Shown: positions 1 through 5,896 of the stretch, piece by piece
Position numbering within the stretch: the stretch's first letter is position 1
Layout of the letters: every line of letters begins with the position of its first letter
Origin: Sulfurimonas sp.
GTDB taxonomy: Bacteria > Campylobacterota > Campylobacteria > Campylobacterales > Sulfurimonadaceae
Assembly: GCA_027044845.1 (NCBI GenBank)
Contig: JALUBM010000161.1
Location: 1-5,944, forward strand
Reading direction: 5' to 3'
Length of the DNA stretch: 5,944 nucleotides
The notes under the pieces: generated by a model
What the model was told of the DNA's origin: nothing
The model's database searches: none
Seen by the model: the letters and a program-made list of their open reading frames with translations, nothing else
Translations under genes and position numbers: made by a program

Positions 1-12
1 GAGTTAAATTAG

Positions 13-56
13 ACAGATTGGATAAGATATTGATTTTTTTAGATAGAACGATCTGT
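13..56. repeat. Imperfect inverted repeat (8-bp arms, one G-U)
   Basis: ACAGATTG at 13-20 can pair with CGATCTGT at 49-56, with one G-U pair, leaving a loop of 28 nt. The loop contains a run of seven T (34-40), but no T-run follows the right arm, so this does not look like an intrinsic terminator. It overlaps the first copy of the direct repeat. Function is unknown and chance is a real alternative. Confidence 0.2.
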
Positions 57-89
57 ATTTATCTAAGCATAAAACTATTTTAGATAGAA
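37..89. repeat. 12-bp direct repeat pair upstream of the operon
   Basis: The sequence TTTTAGATAGAA occurs at 37-48 and again at 78-89. The copies start 41 bp apart, close to four helical turns, so a protein could read both from one face of the DNA. The first copy also forms half of a short dyad, AGAT-N6-ATCT (41-54). The repeat is directly visible; a role as operator or regulator site is inference, and AT-rich sequence makes chance recurrence plausible. Confidence 0.35.
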
Positions 90-148
90 TCAGTCATAAA
101 AGAACATTTTTACAAAAAGAGAATAATCAATCTTTGATTTTTAGTATA

Positions 149-811
149 ATGGATGAACAAAACCAAAACAGTATATCCCAAAAAGATATAGAAAATCAAA
201 AAGAAGAAATATCTGATAATTTCATTGATTTTTCAAACACAGAACCTGAAGAATTGGAAAATGATTTTGGATTTCTTGACTTTGAAGATTTTGAAGAAAG
301 CAGTGAAACAGAAAAACAGAATATGGAATTTCTAAACAAAACCACAACAGAAAAAGTTAGCGCTCTATCTTGGATTGACGAATATAAGATAGAGCAAGAA
401 GACATGGATAATATAAACGATATTCTTAATGATTTTTACAATTTGCAGGATGCTCGAAAAGAGCTTGACGACTATTACTTGGAAGCATCTTTGCAAGTAT
501 TTGACGCTTTTGCAAAGTTATTTAACCAAACAATAGAATTTATGGATATGTCTTTTGTTATTATAAAACTTATGGAGTCTGTATCAGAAATTTACAAAAA
601 GATAAACGAAGAACAAAAAACTACCCTAAAAACATTTATAGATAATGTGGTTGATGATTTAAATAAATGGACAAAAGAGGTGTTAAATGAAAAGACGGCT
701 TTGAATATACACTATCTTGATGCTTCAATATATTCAAGCGTAGCTCAGCTTGAGTTGGTTTTTAATGATTTGAATAAACAGGATAAAACAGAAGATTTAG
801 AATTGTTTTAA
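149..811 (+). CDS. Acidic protein of unknown function, first gene of the chemotaxis cluster
   Basis: I do not recognise this 220-residue protein. Residues 1-65 look disordered and strongly acidic: 19 of residues 11-60 are Asp or Glu, with interspersed Phe (FGFLDFEDFEE, 40-50). Residues 78-180 look mostly helical and amphipathic. The C-terminal part holds the most ordered-looking stretch, NIHYLDASIYSSVAQLEL (186-203). There is no signal peptide, membrane segment or catalytic motif I can name. The ATG at 149 was chosen because the protein starts hydrophilic there, although no good ribosome binding site precedes it. A TTG at 134 in the same frame, preceded by AAAGAGAA, would add five residues, and the frame stays open back to 47. 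The receptor gene follows after 18 bp, so the product probably works with the chemotaxis module as an adaptor, input or output protein; that is inference from position alone. Confidence 0.75.
   Translation: MDEQNQNSISQKDIENQKEEISDNFIDFSNTEPEELENDFGFLDFEDFEESSETEKQNMEFLNKTTTEKVSALSWIDEYKIEQEDMDNINDILNDFYNLQDARKELDDYYLEASLQVFDAFAKLFNQTIEFMDMSFVIIKLMESVSEIYKKINEEQKTTLKTFIDNVVDDLNKWTKEVLNEKTALNIHYLDASIYSSVAQLELVFNDLNKQDKTEDLELF
362..395. repeat. Perfect 10-bp inverted repeat inside the first gene
   Basis: GCTCTATCTT (362-371) and AAGATAGAGC (386-395) are exact reverse complements separated by 14 nt, with one further G-U pair possible inside the stem. It lies within the coding sequence of the acidic protein and is not followed by a T-run, so it is not a typical terminator. 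In RNA it would form a moderately stable hairpin; as DNA it could be a protein site. The right arm resembles the upstream AGATAGAA repeat. Confidence 0.4.
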
Positions 812-814
812 AAC

Positions 815-821
815 AAGGAGG
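815..821 (+). promoter_or_regulatory. Strong ribosome binding site of the receptor gene
   Basis: AAGGAGG, a near-perfect Shine-Dalgarno sequence, sits 8 nt before the ATG at 830 and just after the stop of the preceding gene. It fixes the receptor start and is the strongest initiation signal in the window, suggesting the receptor is made in excess over its neighbours. Confidence 0.85.
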
Positions 822-829
822 AAAAATTT

Positions 830-2770
830 ATGGGATTTATTACTAAGACAGGAAGCGGCAGTAATACAACTATTCCAAGCAATACAATAAAACCCGCAGC
901 AAGCATAAATACTCAAGTTAATACAAACACCAACTCGGTAAATGAAAAAAGAAAAAGAAGAACACTTGCCAAACAGCAGCAAATTAGCGAAAGCATGGCA
1001 AAACTGTCTCAGGATTTGCTTGCAAAAACACAAGAGGGTGTTAGCGCCATAGAAGAGCTAAAGAGTGCAATGGAGCAGATAGCAGCAGCAAGTGAAGAAA
1101 ATGCCGGGGCAGCCGAGGAATTATCAAGTGCTGTTGTTGAAATTACAAAAACGACTCAATCAATAGTCAAAGATGGCGAATATGCTATACAGAAAACCCA
1201 AAAATCTGTTGATTCTGTGTCACTTGTTGTAAACAATGCCACAGAGGCAGGTAATCGTATGAATCAGGCAGCAAAGGTTGCAGAAAGTGTAGCAGTAAAA
1301 TCAAGCACTTTACAAAAATCTGGCGACAACATGGGAGAAGCAGCAGAAATGATAGCCAAGGTTGCAGACCAGACAAATCTTTTGGCGCTAAACGCCGCAA
1401 TTGAGGCTGCAAGGGCAAAAGAGCACGGAAAAGGATTTGCCGTTGTGGCTGATGAAACAAGAACGCTTGCAGCAGGCTCAGGCAGCAATGCCGAAATAAC
1501 AAAAGATATAATAGATAAGGTAAAAAAAGACCTTGAAAATACCGGAAAAAATGTCAAAGAGATTGAATCACTCATAAAAGATGCTGCCCAAAAAGCAAAA
1601 ACAGCTGTCGAAAAAGCATCAAATATAGCAAAAACAGGTGAAGAATCAACAGATACTGCTCATACTGCATTTAAAGAATTAGAAAAGCTTCTTGAAGAAG
1701 TTGAGGAGATGGAAAGAAGTGCCGAAGGCATAGCCTCAGCTGCAGAAGAACAGGCAAGCGCTGTGACCCAAGTAACAAGTTCCATAGATATGCAGGCAAG
1801 CGCACTTGCCCAAGCAGAACAGGCTGCAAACAGCTTAAATGATCTTTCCGAAGTTTTAAAGAGCTCTACCGATGTAAATAAAGATGCAGAAGAGATTGCA
1901 AGTGCGGCTGAAGAGTTAAGCAGTGCTGTTGAGGAAATTCTAAGAAGTATGGGTGAGGTTGTCTCAGCTCTGTCTCAACTTGAAAAAGGAGCCGAAATTG
2001 CAAGCAATAATGCTACAAAAAATAAAGAAGTATCAGATAATGCCATACGATTGGTAAACGATGTCAACAATGCTTTGAGCAAGGTTAAAGATAATATAGC
2101 CTCAATGAGCAGCGATATAGAGTATGTGTCTGAAGAGCTTAAAGATATTGCTCAAATGACTCAAAAGAGTGTGGAAAATGGAGAGGTTATAACGAAAGAC
2201 ATAATAGAAATTGAAAAATATGCAAAAAAAATGAACAAAATTCTCGGCAAAATAGATAATATAGTTCTTCAGACCACTATGCTTGCCGTATCAGGCAATA
2301 TAGAAGCAGCAAGAGCAGGCGAATTCGGCAAGGGTTTTGCAGTTGTAAGCAGTGATATTGGAAATCTTGCAAGAGACGCTCAGGATAATCTTGATAAAAT
2401 TCTTGAAGCTATGGATGCATTTGACGAAGAAATATCAGAAACTATGGAGGCGTGGCTGAAAACATCCAACGGTCAAATAGAGGAAAATGTTCAACTTACA
2501 AACCTTATAAAACAGCTTGATGCTGTCGGCAAGGATATAAAAGATGTTTACGACAACCTTGAACAATTACTTCAGTCAAACAAACAGAATAAAGAAGCCT
2601 TAGAACAGGCTCTTCAGGGAGCAGAGCAGGTTGAGCAGGCTTCAGACCAAATCAAAGACGGAACAGGAGAAAGTAAAAAGGCAGCAGATTTGATAGAGCA
2701 GACAGTTAGGGAGATGAGCAATCTGGTTGAGGAGTTGGCAGTATTGGCAGATGAACTGCAGCAAAACTAA
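830..2770 (+). CDS. Soluble methyl-accepting chemotaxis protein with two tandem signalling hairpins
   Basis: This 646-residue chemoreceptor would bind CheW/CheA at its hairpin tip and be methylated on glutamates. It has no membrane segment, HAMP or recognisable sensor domain, so it should be cytoplasmic. Residues 1-36 are a Ser/Thr/Asn-rich tail without acidic residues, followed by a basic patch (KRKRRTLAK, 40-48). The rest is coiled coil. The first hairpin has methylation-type motifs in both arms ([15 protein letters not shown], 87-101, and [10 protein letters not shown], 302-311) and a tip at about 181-216 ([15 protein letters not shown]). The second begins with [17 protein letters not shown] (354-370) and has a divergent tip at 481-515 ([15 protein letters not shown]). 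The tip glutamates, 192 and 492, lie exactly 300 residues apart, suggesting internal duplication. No NWETF-type CheR tether ends the protein. The family is certain; the ligand or input is unknown. From memory, similar soluble receptors with this second-tip style occur in proteobacterial che clusters. Confidence 0.93.
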   Translation: MGFITKTGSGSNTTIPSNTIKPAASINTQVNTNTNSVNEKRKRRTLAKQQQISESMAKLSQDLLAKTQEGVSAIEELKSAMEQIAAASEENAGAAEELSSAVVEITKTTQSIVKDGEYAIQKTQKSVDSVSLVVNNATEAGNRMNQAAKVAESVAVKSSTLQKSGDNMGEAAEMIAKVADQTNLLALNAAIEAARAKEHGKGFAVVADETRTLAAGSGSNAEITKDIIDKVKKDLENTGKNVKEIESLIKDAAQKAKTAVEKASNIAKTGEESTDTAHTAFKELEKLLEEVEEMERSAEGIASAAEEQASAVTQVTSSIDMQASALAQAEQAANSLNDLSEVLKSSTDVNKDAEEIASAAEELSSAVEEILRSMGEVVSALSQLEKGAEIASNNATKNKEVSDNAIRLVNDVNNALSKVKDNIASMSSDIEYVSEELKDIAQMTQKSVENGEVITKDIIEIEKYAKKMNKILGKIDNIVLQTTMLAVSGNIEAARAGEFGKGFAVVSSDIGNLARDAQDNLDKILEAMDAFDEEISETMEAWLKTSNGQIEENVQLTNLIKQLDAVGKDIKDVYDNLEQLLQSNKQNKEALEQALQGAEQVEQASDQIKDGTGESKKAADLIEQTVREMSNLVEELAVLADELQQN

Positions 2771-2772
2771 GG
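2769..2772 (+). promoter_or_regulatory. Ribosome binding site of the triple-CheW gene, overlapping the receptor stop
   Basis: AAGG at 2769-2772 shares two bases with the receptor's TAA stop and lies 9 nt before the ATG at 2782. It is weaker than the receptor's site, consistent with coupling to the end of receptor translation and a lower yield of the CheW protein. Confidence 0.55.
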
Positions 2773-2781
2773 TAATATAAA

Positions 2782-4191
2782 ATGCTAGAGAGTATATTGA
2801 AATTCAGGGTTGATGGAAAGATACTCGGTATTGATTCCGAAAAAGCGCTGCAAATTTTGCGTTTTTCAAGCATAACACCCGTTCCTTTGACAAATGAAGC
2901 CTTTAGAGGCGTAAGTGTTGTGGGCGGGAAAATCGTTAGTATTATCGATTTAGGCCTCTCTTTTGATTTAGGTAAAATTGACGAAACACTTGATACGGCG
3001 AGACTTATAACCACAGCATTGGATAGCGACATATATGCTGTATTGGTTGAGGAGGTTTTGGGTATAACATTTATAAAGCCTGAAAATTATGAACCCTCAA
3101 ATGATGACAATAAAAAGATAGAAGGCTTCTACAAAGAAAACGGTGAAATATGTCAAATCATAGACATAGAAGAGATTTTAAAAGAGATGGATATTGCAGC
3201 TTTCTCTGCCAGTAAAGTTGAAAAACTAAATCAAGATAATCGAGACAACAGCTACGCACAAGACGATTTTTCCAAGTTTTTATTTTTTAGAATGAGTAGT
3301 GAACTTTTTGCCATAGATATTGACATTATAAACGAGCTTGTTTTTGTTCCGGAGGAAATAACACCTATACCGGAGAGCGAAACATTTGTGCTTGGGATGA
3401 TTACGTTAAGAAACAAGATAATCAATACACTTGATTTGACAACTTTTTTTGGCTTCAATCCAAGCAAAAATAGCAACAAAAGCAGATTGATTATAATTCA
3501 AGATGATAAAAAACGGGTGGCTTTGTGTGTAGATTTTATTGAAGAGGCTAAAGATATAGAAAAATCACAGATTGAAAGGGTGCCTGAAAATTTTAAAGAC
3601 AACAAAATAGATTCTATTTACAAAGATGAAAATGGAGAAATAGCATCCATTATAAGCAATAAAATACTAAAACAGCTCATCAAGGATTATCATCTTGACG
3701 AAGAGGATGACAAGCAAATAGAAATAAAAGGCACAAAGGAGAGCTCTATGATAGAGGTCGTTATTTTTAGCATAGATACAGAGGAGTTTGCCATAGACAT
3801 AAATAATGTTCAGGAGATAATAAGATATTCAAATGCAACACCAATGCCCAATGCACCTGAATTTGTAGAAGGTGTTATAAACCTTAGGGGTATCGTTATA
3901 CCAATAGTGTCCCTGCAGGAAAAACTCGGTTTTGAAAAAAACATAACCGACACAACAAAAATATTAATTTGTAATATCAAAGATAGTAAGATTGGATTTT
4001 TGGTTGATGATGTAAAAGAAATACTCTCAATTGAGGATGATTCTTTAAGCAGCTCAAAAGGCAGCGATACGCTGTTTGATGAAATAATTACATTAGACAA
4101 CGGCGAAAGGGTTATTTTAAAACTCAAAGTTGATAAGCTGTTTAGCGATGATGAGCTTGATAATCTGAAAATGGAAGACAATAAGGAGTAG
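2782..4191 (+). CDS. Chemotaxis coupling protein with three CheW domains
   Basis: CheW domains link receptors to the CheA kinase in the signalling array. This 469-residue protein has three in a row: about 1-136, 165-300 and 322-456, joined by polar acidic linkers. The core CheW motif is clearest in domain 3 (GVINLRGIVIPIVSL, 364-378), weaker in domain 2 (GMITLRNKIINTLDL, 205-219) and altered in domain 1 (GVSVVGGKIVSIIDL, 43-57), where the arginine is gone. The opening strands (ILKFRVDGKILGID, FLFFRMSSELFAID, EVVIFSIDTEEFAID) also match. There is no kinase or receiver domain, so it is neither CheA nor CheV. It starts 11 bp after the receptor gene and probably couples that receptor to a CheA encoded elsewhere. 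The three divergent domains suggest division of labour, for example receptor binding versus array linking; that is inference. Single-domain CheW is typically about 150-170 residues, so this is a fused or expanded form. Confidence 0.92.
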   Translation: MLESILKFRVDGKILGIDSEKALQILRFSSITPVPLTNEAFRGVSVVGGKIVSIIDLGLSFDLGKIDETLDTARLITTALDSDIYAVLVEEVLGITFIKPENYEPSNDDNKKIEGFYKENGEICQIIDIEEILKEMDIAAFSASKVEKLNQDNRDNSYAQDDFSKFLFFRMSSELFAIDIDIINELVFVPEEITPIPESETFVLGMITLRNKIINTLDLTTFFGFNPSKNSNKSRLIIIQDDKKRVALCVDFIEEAKDIEKSQIERVPENFKDNKIDSIYKDENGEIASIISNKILKQLIKDYHLDEEDDKQIEIKGTKESSMIEVVIFSIDTEEFAIDINNVQEIIRYSNATPMPNAPEFVEGVINLRGIVIPIVSLQEKLGFEKNITDTTKILICNIKDSKIGFLVDDVKEILSIEDDSLSSSKGSDTLFDEIITLDNGERVILKLKVDKLFSDDELDNLKMEDNKE

Positions 4192-4196
4192 TAATG
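4183..4196 (+). promoter_or_regulatory. cheB ribosome binding site and overlapping stop/start signals
   Basis: AAGGAG (4183-4188) lies in the last codons of the CheW gene. It is followed by two in-frame stops, TAG (4189-4191) and TAA (4192-4194), and the second stop shares its final A with the cheB ATG (4194-4196). Spacing from the Shine-Dalgarno to the start is 5 nt. The arrangement favours re-initiation by ribosomes finishing the CheW gene. Confidence 0.7.
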
Positions 4197-5273
4197 CCTA
4201 AAAAAGTTCTTGTTGTTGACGATAGCGCCCTAATAAGAAAACAGCTTGGTGATATGTTCGATAAAGCCGGATACGATGTTAAAAAAAAAAAAAACGGACA
4301 GGAGGCAATTGAATTTCTCAATGAAGTGGATTTTGATGTTATAACAATGGATATCAATATGCCTGTTATGGATGGGCTTACCGCAGTTAAACACATAATG
4401 GCAGCAAAACCAACACCTATTGTTATGGTCAGCTCTCTAACTCAAGACGAAGCAGATATAACATTTGAGGCGTTAAGCGAAGGAGCTGTTGATTATGTGC
4501 CAAAACCGGGAACCATAACACTCAATATTGAAGAAACCAAAAACGAAATATTGGAAAAAGTTGAAATGGCAAGCCGCATCAAAAAAAATAGATTAACAAT
4601 AAGAAAGCTTGCTACAAAAAAGAAAAAGGCAATAGAGTCAAAATTAGAAGACAAAAATAGGTCAACGATACCAAAAAAAGCAAAAAAACTTGTTTTAATC
4701 GGTGCATCTACAGGAGGCCCAGGACTAATAGAAGAAATAGTCGTATCTCTGCCTAAAGATTATCCATACCCTGTATGTATAGTGCAGCATATGCCTGCAT
4801 CCTTCACGGCGGGTTTTGCAAATAGGTTGGATAAAAATTCCAATCTTAATGTTATAGAGGCAAAAGCCGGGGATTTGATTGTCCCTGGAAAGGTTATTAT
4901 TGCAAAAGGCGGTTGGCATCTTCATTTTTCAAAAAAAGCAAGCGGTATATTAAGTGTTAAGCTTGCTCCAAATACAATGAAAAGATTTTTTGTTCCCTCT
5001 GTCGATGAGATGTTTTTTTCAGCCTCAAAAATATGCGACCCAAAAAATATAATGGCTGTAGAATTAACAGGTATAGGTGATGACGGTGCAGACGGTATGG
5101 TAGCTTTAAAGGATAAAGGTGCATATACAATTGCCGAAAGTGAGGAAACAGCTGTGGTTTATGGTATGCCAAAAGAGGCTTACGAAAGGGGTGGTGCTGT
5201 TAAAAAGCTTCCTTTCCCCAAAATCGTTGATGAAATATTACAATACGGAAAGGTGGAATCAGATGGGATTTAA
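4194..5273 (+). CDS. cheB: Chemotaxis response regulator protein-glutamate methylesterase CheB
   Basis: CheB removes methyl groups from receptor glutamates (and deamidates glutamines) when phosphorylated by CheA, giving adaptation. The 359 residues show a receiver domain (1-125) with the acidic pair D9/D10, phospho-acceptor D53 (MDINMP), S80 and K104 (VPKP). A Lys/Arg-rich linker follows (128-165, 17 of 38 residues basic), then the catalytic domain (165-355). The Ser-His-Asp triad is visible: S172 in GASTGG, H199 in IVQHMP and D297 in LTGIGDDGADGM. The conserved VVYGMPKEA is at 321-329. Length is normal for the family. The likely substrates are the methylation motifs of the receptor two genes upstream. 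Odd points are a run of 14 A (4281-4294, encoding KKKKN at residues 30-34) within the receiver domain, and the basic linker. All key residues are intact, so it should be active as read. Confidence 0.97.
   Translation: MPKKVLVVDDSALIRKQLGDMFDKAGYDVKKKKNGQEAIEFLNEVDFDVITMDINMPVMDGLTAVKHIMAAKPTPIVMVSSLTQDEADITFEALSEGAVDYVPKPGTITLNIEETKNEILEKVEMASRIKKNRLTIRKLATKKKKAIESKLEDKNRSTIPKKAKKLVLIGASTGGPGLIEEIVVSLPKDYPYPVCIVQHMPASFTAGFANRLDKNSNLNVIEAKAGDLIVPGKVIIAKGGWHLHFSKKASGILSVKLAPNTMKRFFVPSVDEMFFSASKICDPKNIMAVELTGIGDDGADGMVALKDKGAYTIAESEETAVVYGMPKEAYERGGAVKKLPFPKIVDEILQYGKVESDGI
4281..4294. repeat. Homopolymer of 14 adenines inside cheB
   Basis: An uninterrupted A14 tract encodes four lysines and part of an asparagine in the receiver domain of CheB (residues 30-34). 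Tracts this long are prone to replication or polymerase slippage. A one-base change would shift the frame before the phospho-acceptor D53 and abolish the methylesterase domain. The tract is directly visible; any role in phase variation or slippage is inference, and sequencing error in its length is possible. Confidence 0.8.
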
Positions 5274-5892
5274 AAAACCCTCAGAAGGTGGCAAGGTTAG
5301 AGTATTTAATGAATTTTTAGAAGCAAAAGAGGTATTTGAGGATAAAGATGCAGATGAGGATTTGAGACTTGCTGCTTTGGATTATATAGTCAGGCACAAA
5401 GAGATTTCCTATGTGTTGAGAATGCTTAGTGAAATTTTTAAAGAAAACAAATTAAATGACCATGTCTATATAGATTATGCATTTTCTGCATTTACAGAAA
5501 AACCAAGAAGAGAAGAAGATTTTCAAAAAATGCTTGATATGTTAAAAAGCGAAAATGCCTACCTACGGAATGCCATAATAGTTTTTCTGCAGGGTTACGG
5601 TGAAGAGATAAGAGAGTTTATCGAAAACTTGATAAATAGTGAGGATAGAGATATAAGAATTTTTGCAGCAAATATTCTCGGTGATTTGAGATTTGAGGGG
5701 AGTGTTGATTTGCTTAGATATCTTATCATGAAAGAAAATGACGTAAATGTATTGATGAGTGCTGTTGATTATCTTGGAGAAGTTGGCTCAAAAGAGGATA
5801 TAGCCATTCTTGAATCAATAAAGGAATCTTACAAAGATGAGCCGTATGTTGTATTTGGCGTGGATACGGCAATAAATAAATTAAGAGAGTAA
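5263..5892 (+). CDS. HEAT-repeat protein encoded between cheB and the probable cheR
   Basis: This 209-residue soluble protein is built of paired helices. HEAT-like units are visible around 31-60 (DLRLAALDYIV), 96-125 (NAYLRNAIIVFLQGYG), 126-158 (DRDIRIFAANILGDLRFEG) and 159-190 (DVNVLMSAVDYLGEVGSKED). HEAT repeats form curved solenoids that bind other proteins; no catalytic residues are visible. The ATG at 5263 was chosen because GGAAAGGTGG (5247-5256) lies just before it; the frame is open upstream to 5119, but that part lies within cheB and looks like read-through of another frame. The start overlaps cheB by 11 bp, so translation is probably coupled and the products made in similar amounts. 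A role as scaffold or regulator of CheB, CheR or the receptor is inferred from position. A PBS-lyase-type HEAT assignment is possible but would not make it a lyase. Confidence 0.85.
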   Translation: MGFKKPSEGGKVRVFNEFLEAKEVFEDKDADEDLRLAALDYIVRHKEISYVLRMLSEIFKENKLNDHVYIDYAFSAFTEKPRREEDFQKMLDMLKSENAYLRNAIIVFLQGYGEEIREFIENLINSEDRDIRIFAANILGDLRFEGSVDLLRYLIMKENDVNVLMSAVDYLGEVGSKEDIAILESIKESYKDEPYVVFGVDTAINKLRE

Positions 5893-5896
5893 GAAG

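Larger units (their letters stand above)
1..148. other. Leader / upstream region without a supported gene
   Basis: No gene can be supported here. On the plus strand, one frame stops at 10-12, another is open from the window edge to a TAG at 81-83, and the third is open from 47 into the first gene. The 26 codons up to 83 could be the tail of an upstream gene, but the peptide is not recognisable. ATGs on the minus strand meet stops within a few codons. The stretch holds a 12-bp direct repeat and a weak inverted repeat, listed separately. I see no convincing sigma-70 -35/-10 pair, no sigma-28 or sigma-54 promoter, and no terminator. If the operon starts in this window, its promoter should lie here. 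Confidence 0.4.

Noticed and set aside
3..83. Open frame from the window edge to TAG, possibly the 3' end of an upstream gene
   Set aside because: The 26-residue peptide is not recognisable, and a competing frame from the edge stops at 10-12. Evidence is too thin for a feature.
134..148. TTG start adding five residues to the first gene
   Set aside because: The upstream AAAGAGAA is only a weak ribosome binding site, and the ATG at 149 gives a more natural hydrophilic start. Kept as an alternative because the ATG also lacks a good site.
145..150. Perfect TATAAT resembling a -10 box overlapping the ATG of the first gene
   Set aside because: No -35-like hexamer lies 16-18 bp upstream and there is no extended -10 TG; transcription from it would start inside the gene. 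Likely a chance match in AT-rich sequence.
1185..1575. Minus-strand open frames across the receptor, and similar ones across the CheW, CheB and HEAT genes
   Set aside because: They mirror strongly supported plus-strand genes and their translations are low-complexity Ser/Leu/Phe-rich shadows without family features.
1082..1936. Repeated AAEELSSAV segments in the receptor as a DNA-level repeat or recombination site
   Set aside because: The similarity (residues 94-102 and 359-367) is at protein level in methylation motifs and does not continue as a long nucleotide repeat; ancient duplication explains it.
2898..2915. Short hairpin GCC-TTTAGA-GGC in the CheW gene as a terminator
   Set aside because: The stem is only 3 bp, lies within an intact gene and has no T-run after it.
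5119..5262. 48-codon N-terminal extension of the HEAT protein
   Set aside because: It lies wholly within cheB in another frame and lacks a HEAT-like pattern, whereas a good ribosome binding site precedes the ATG at 5263.
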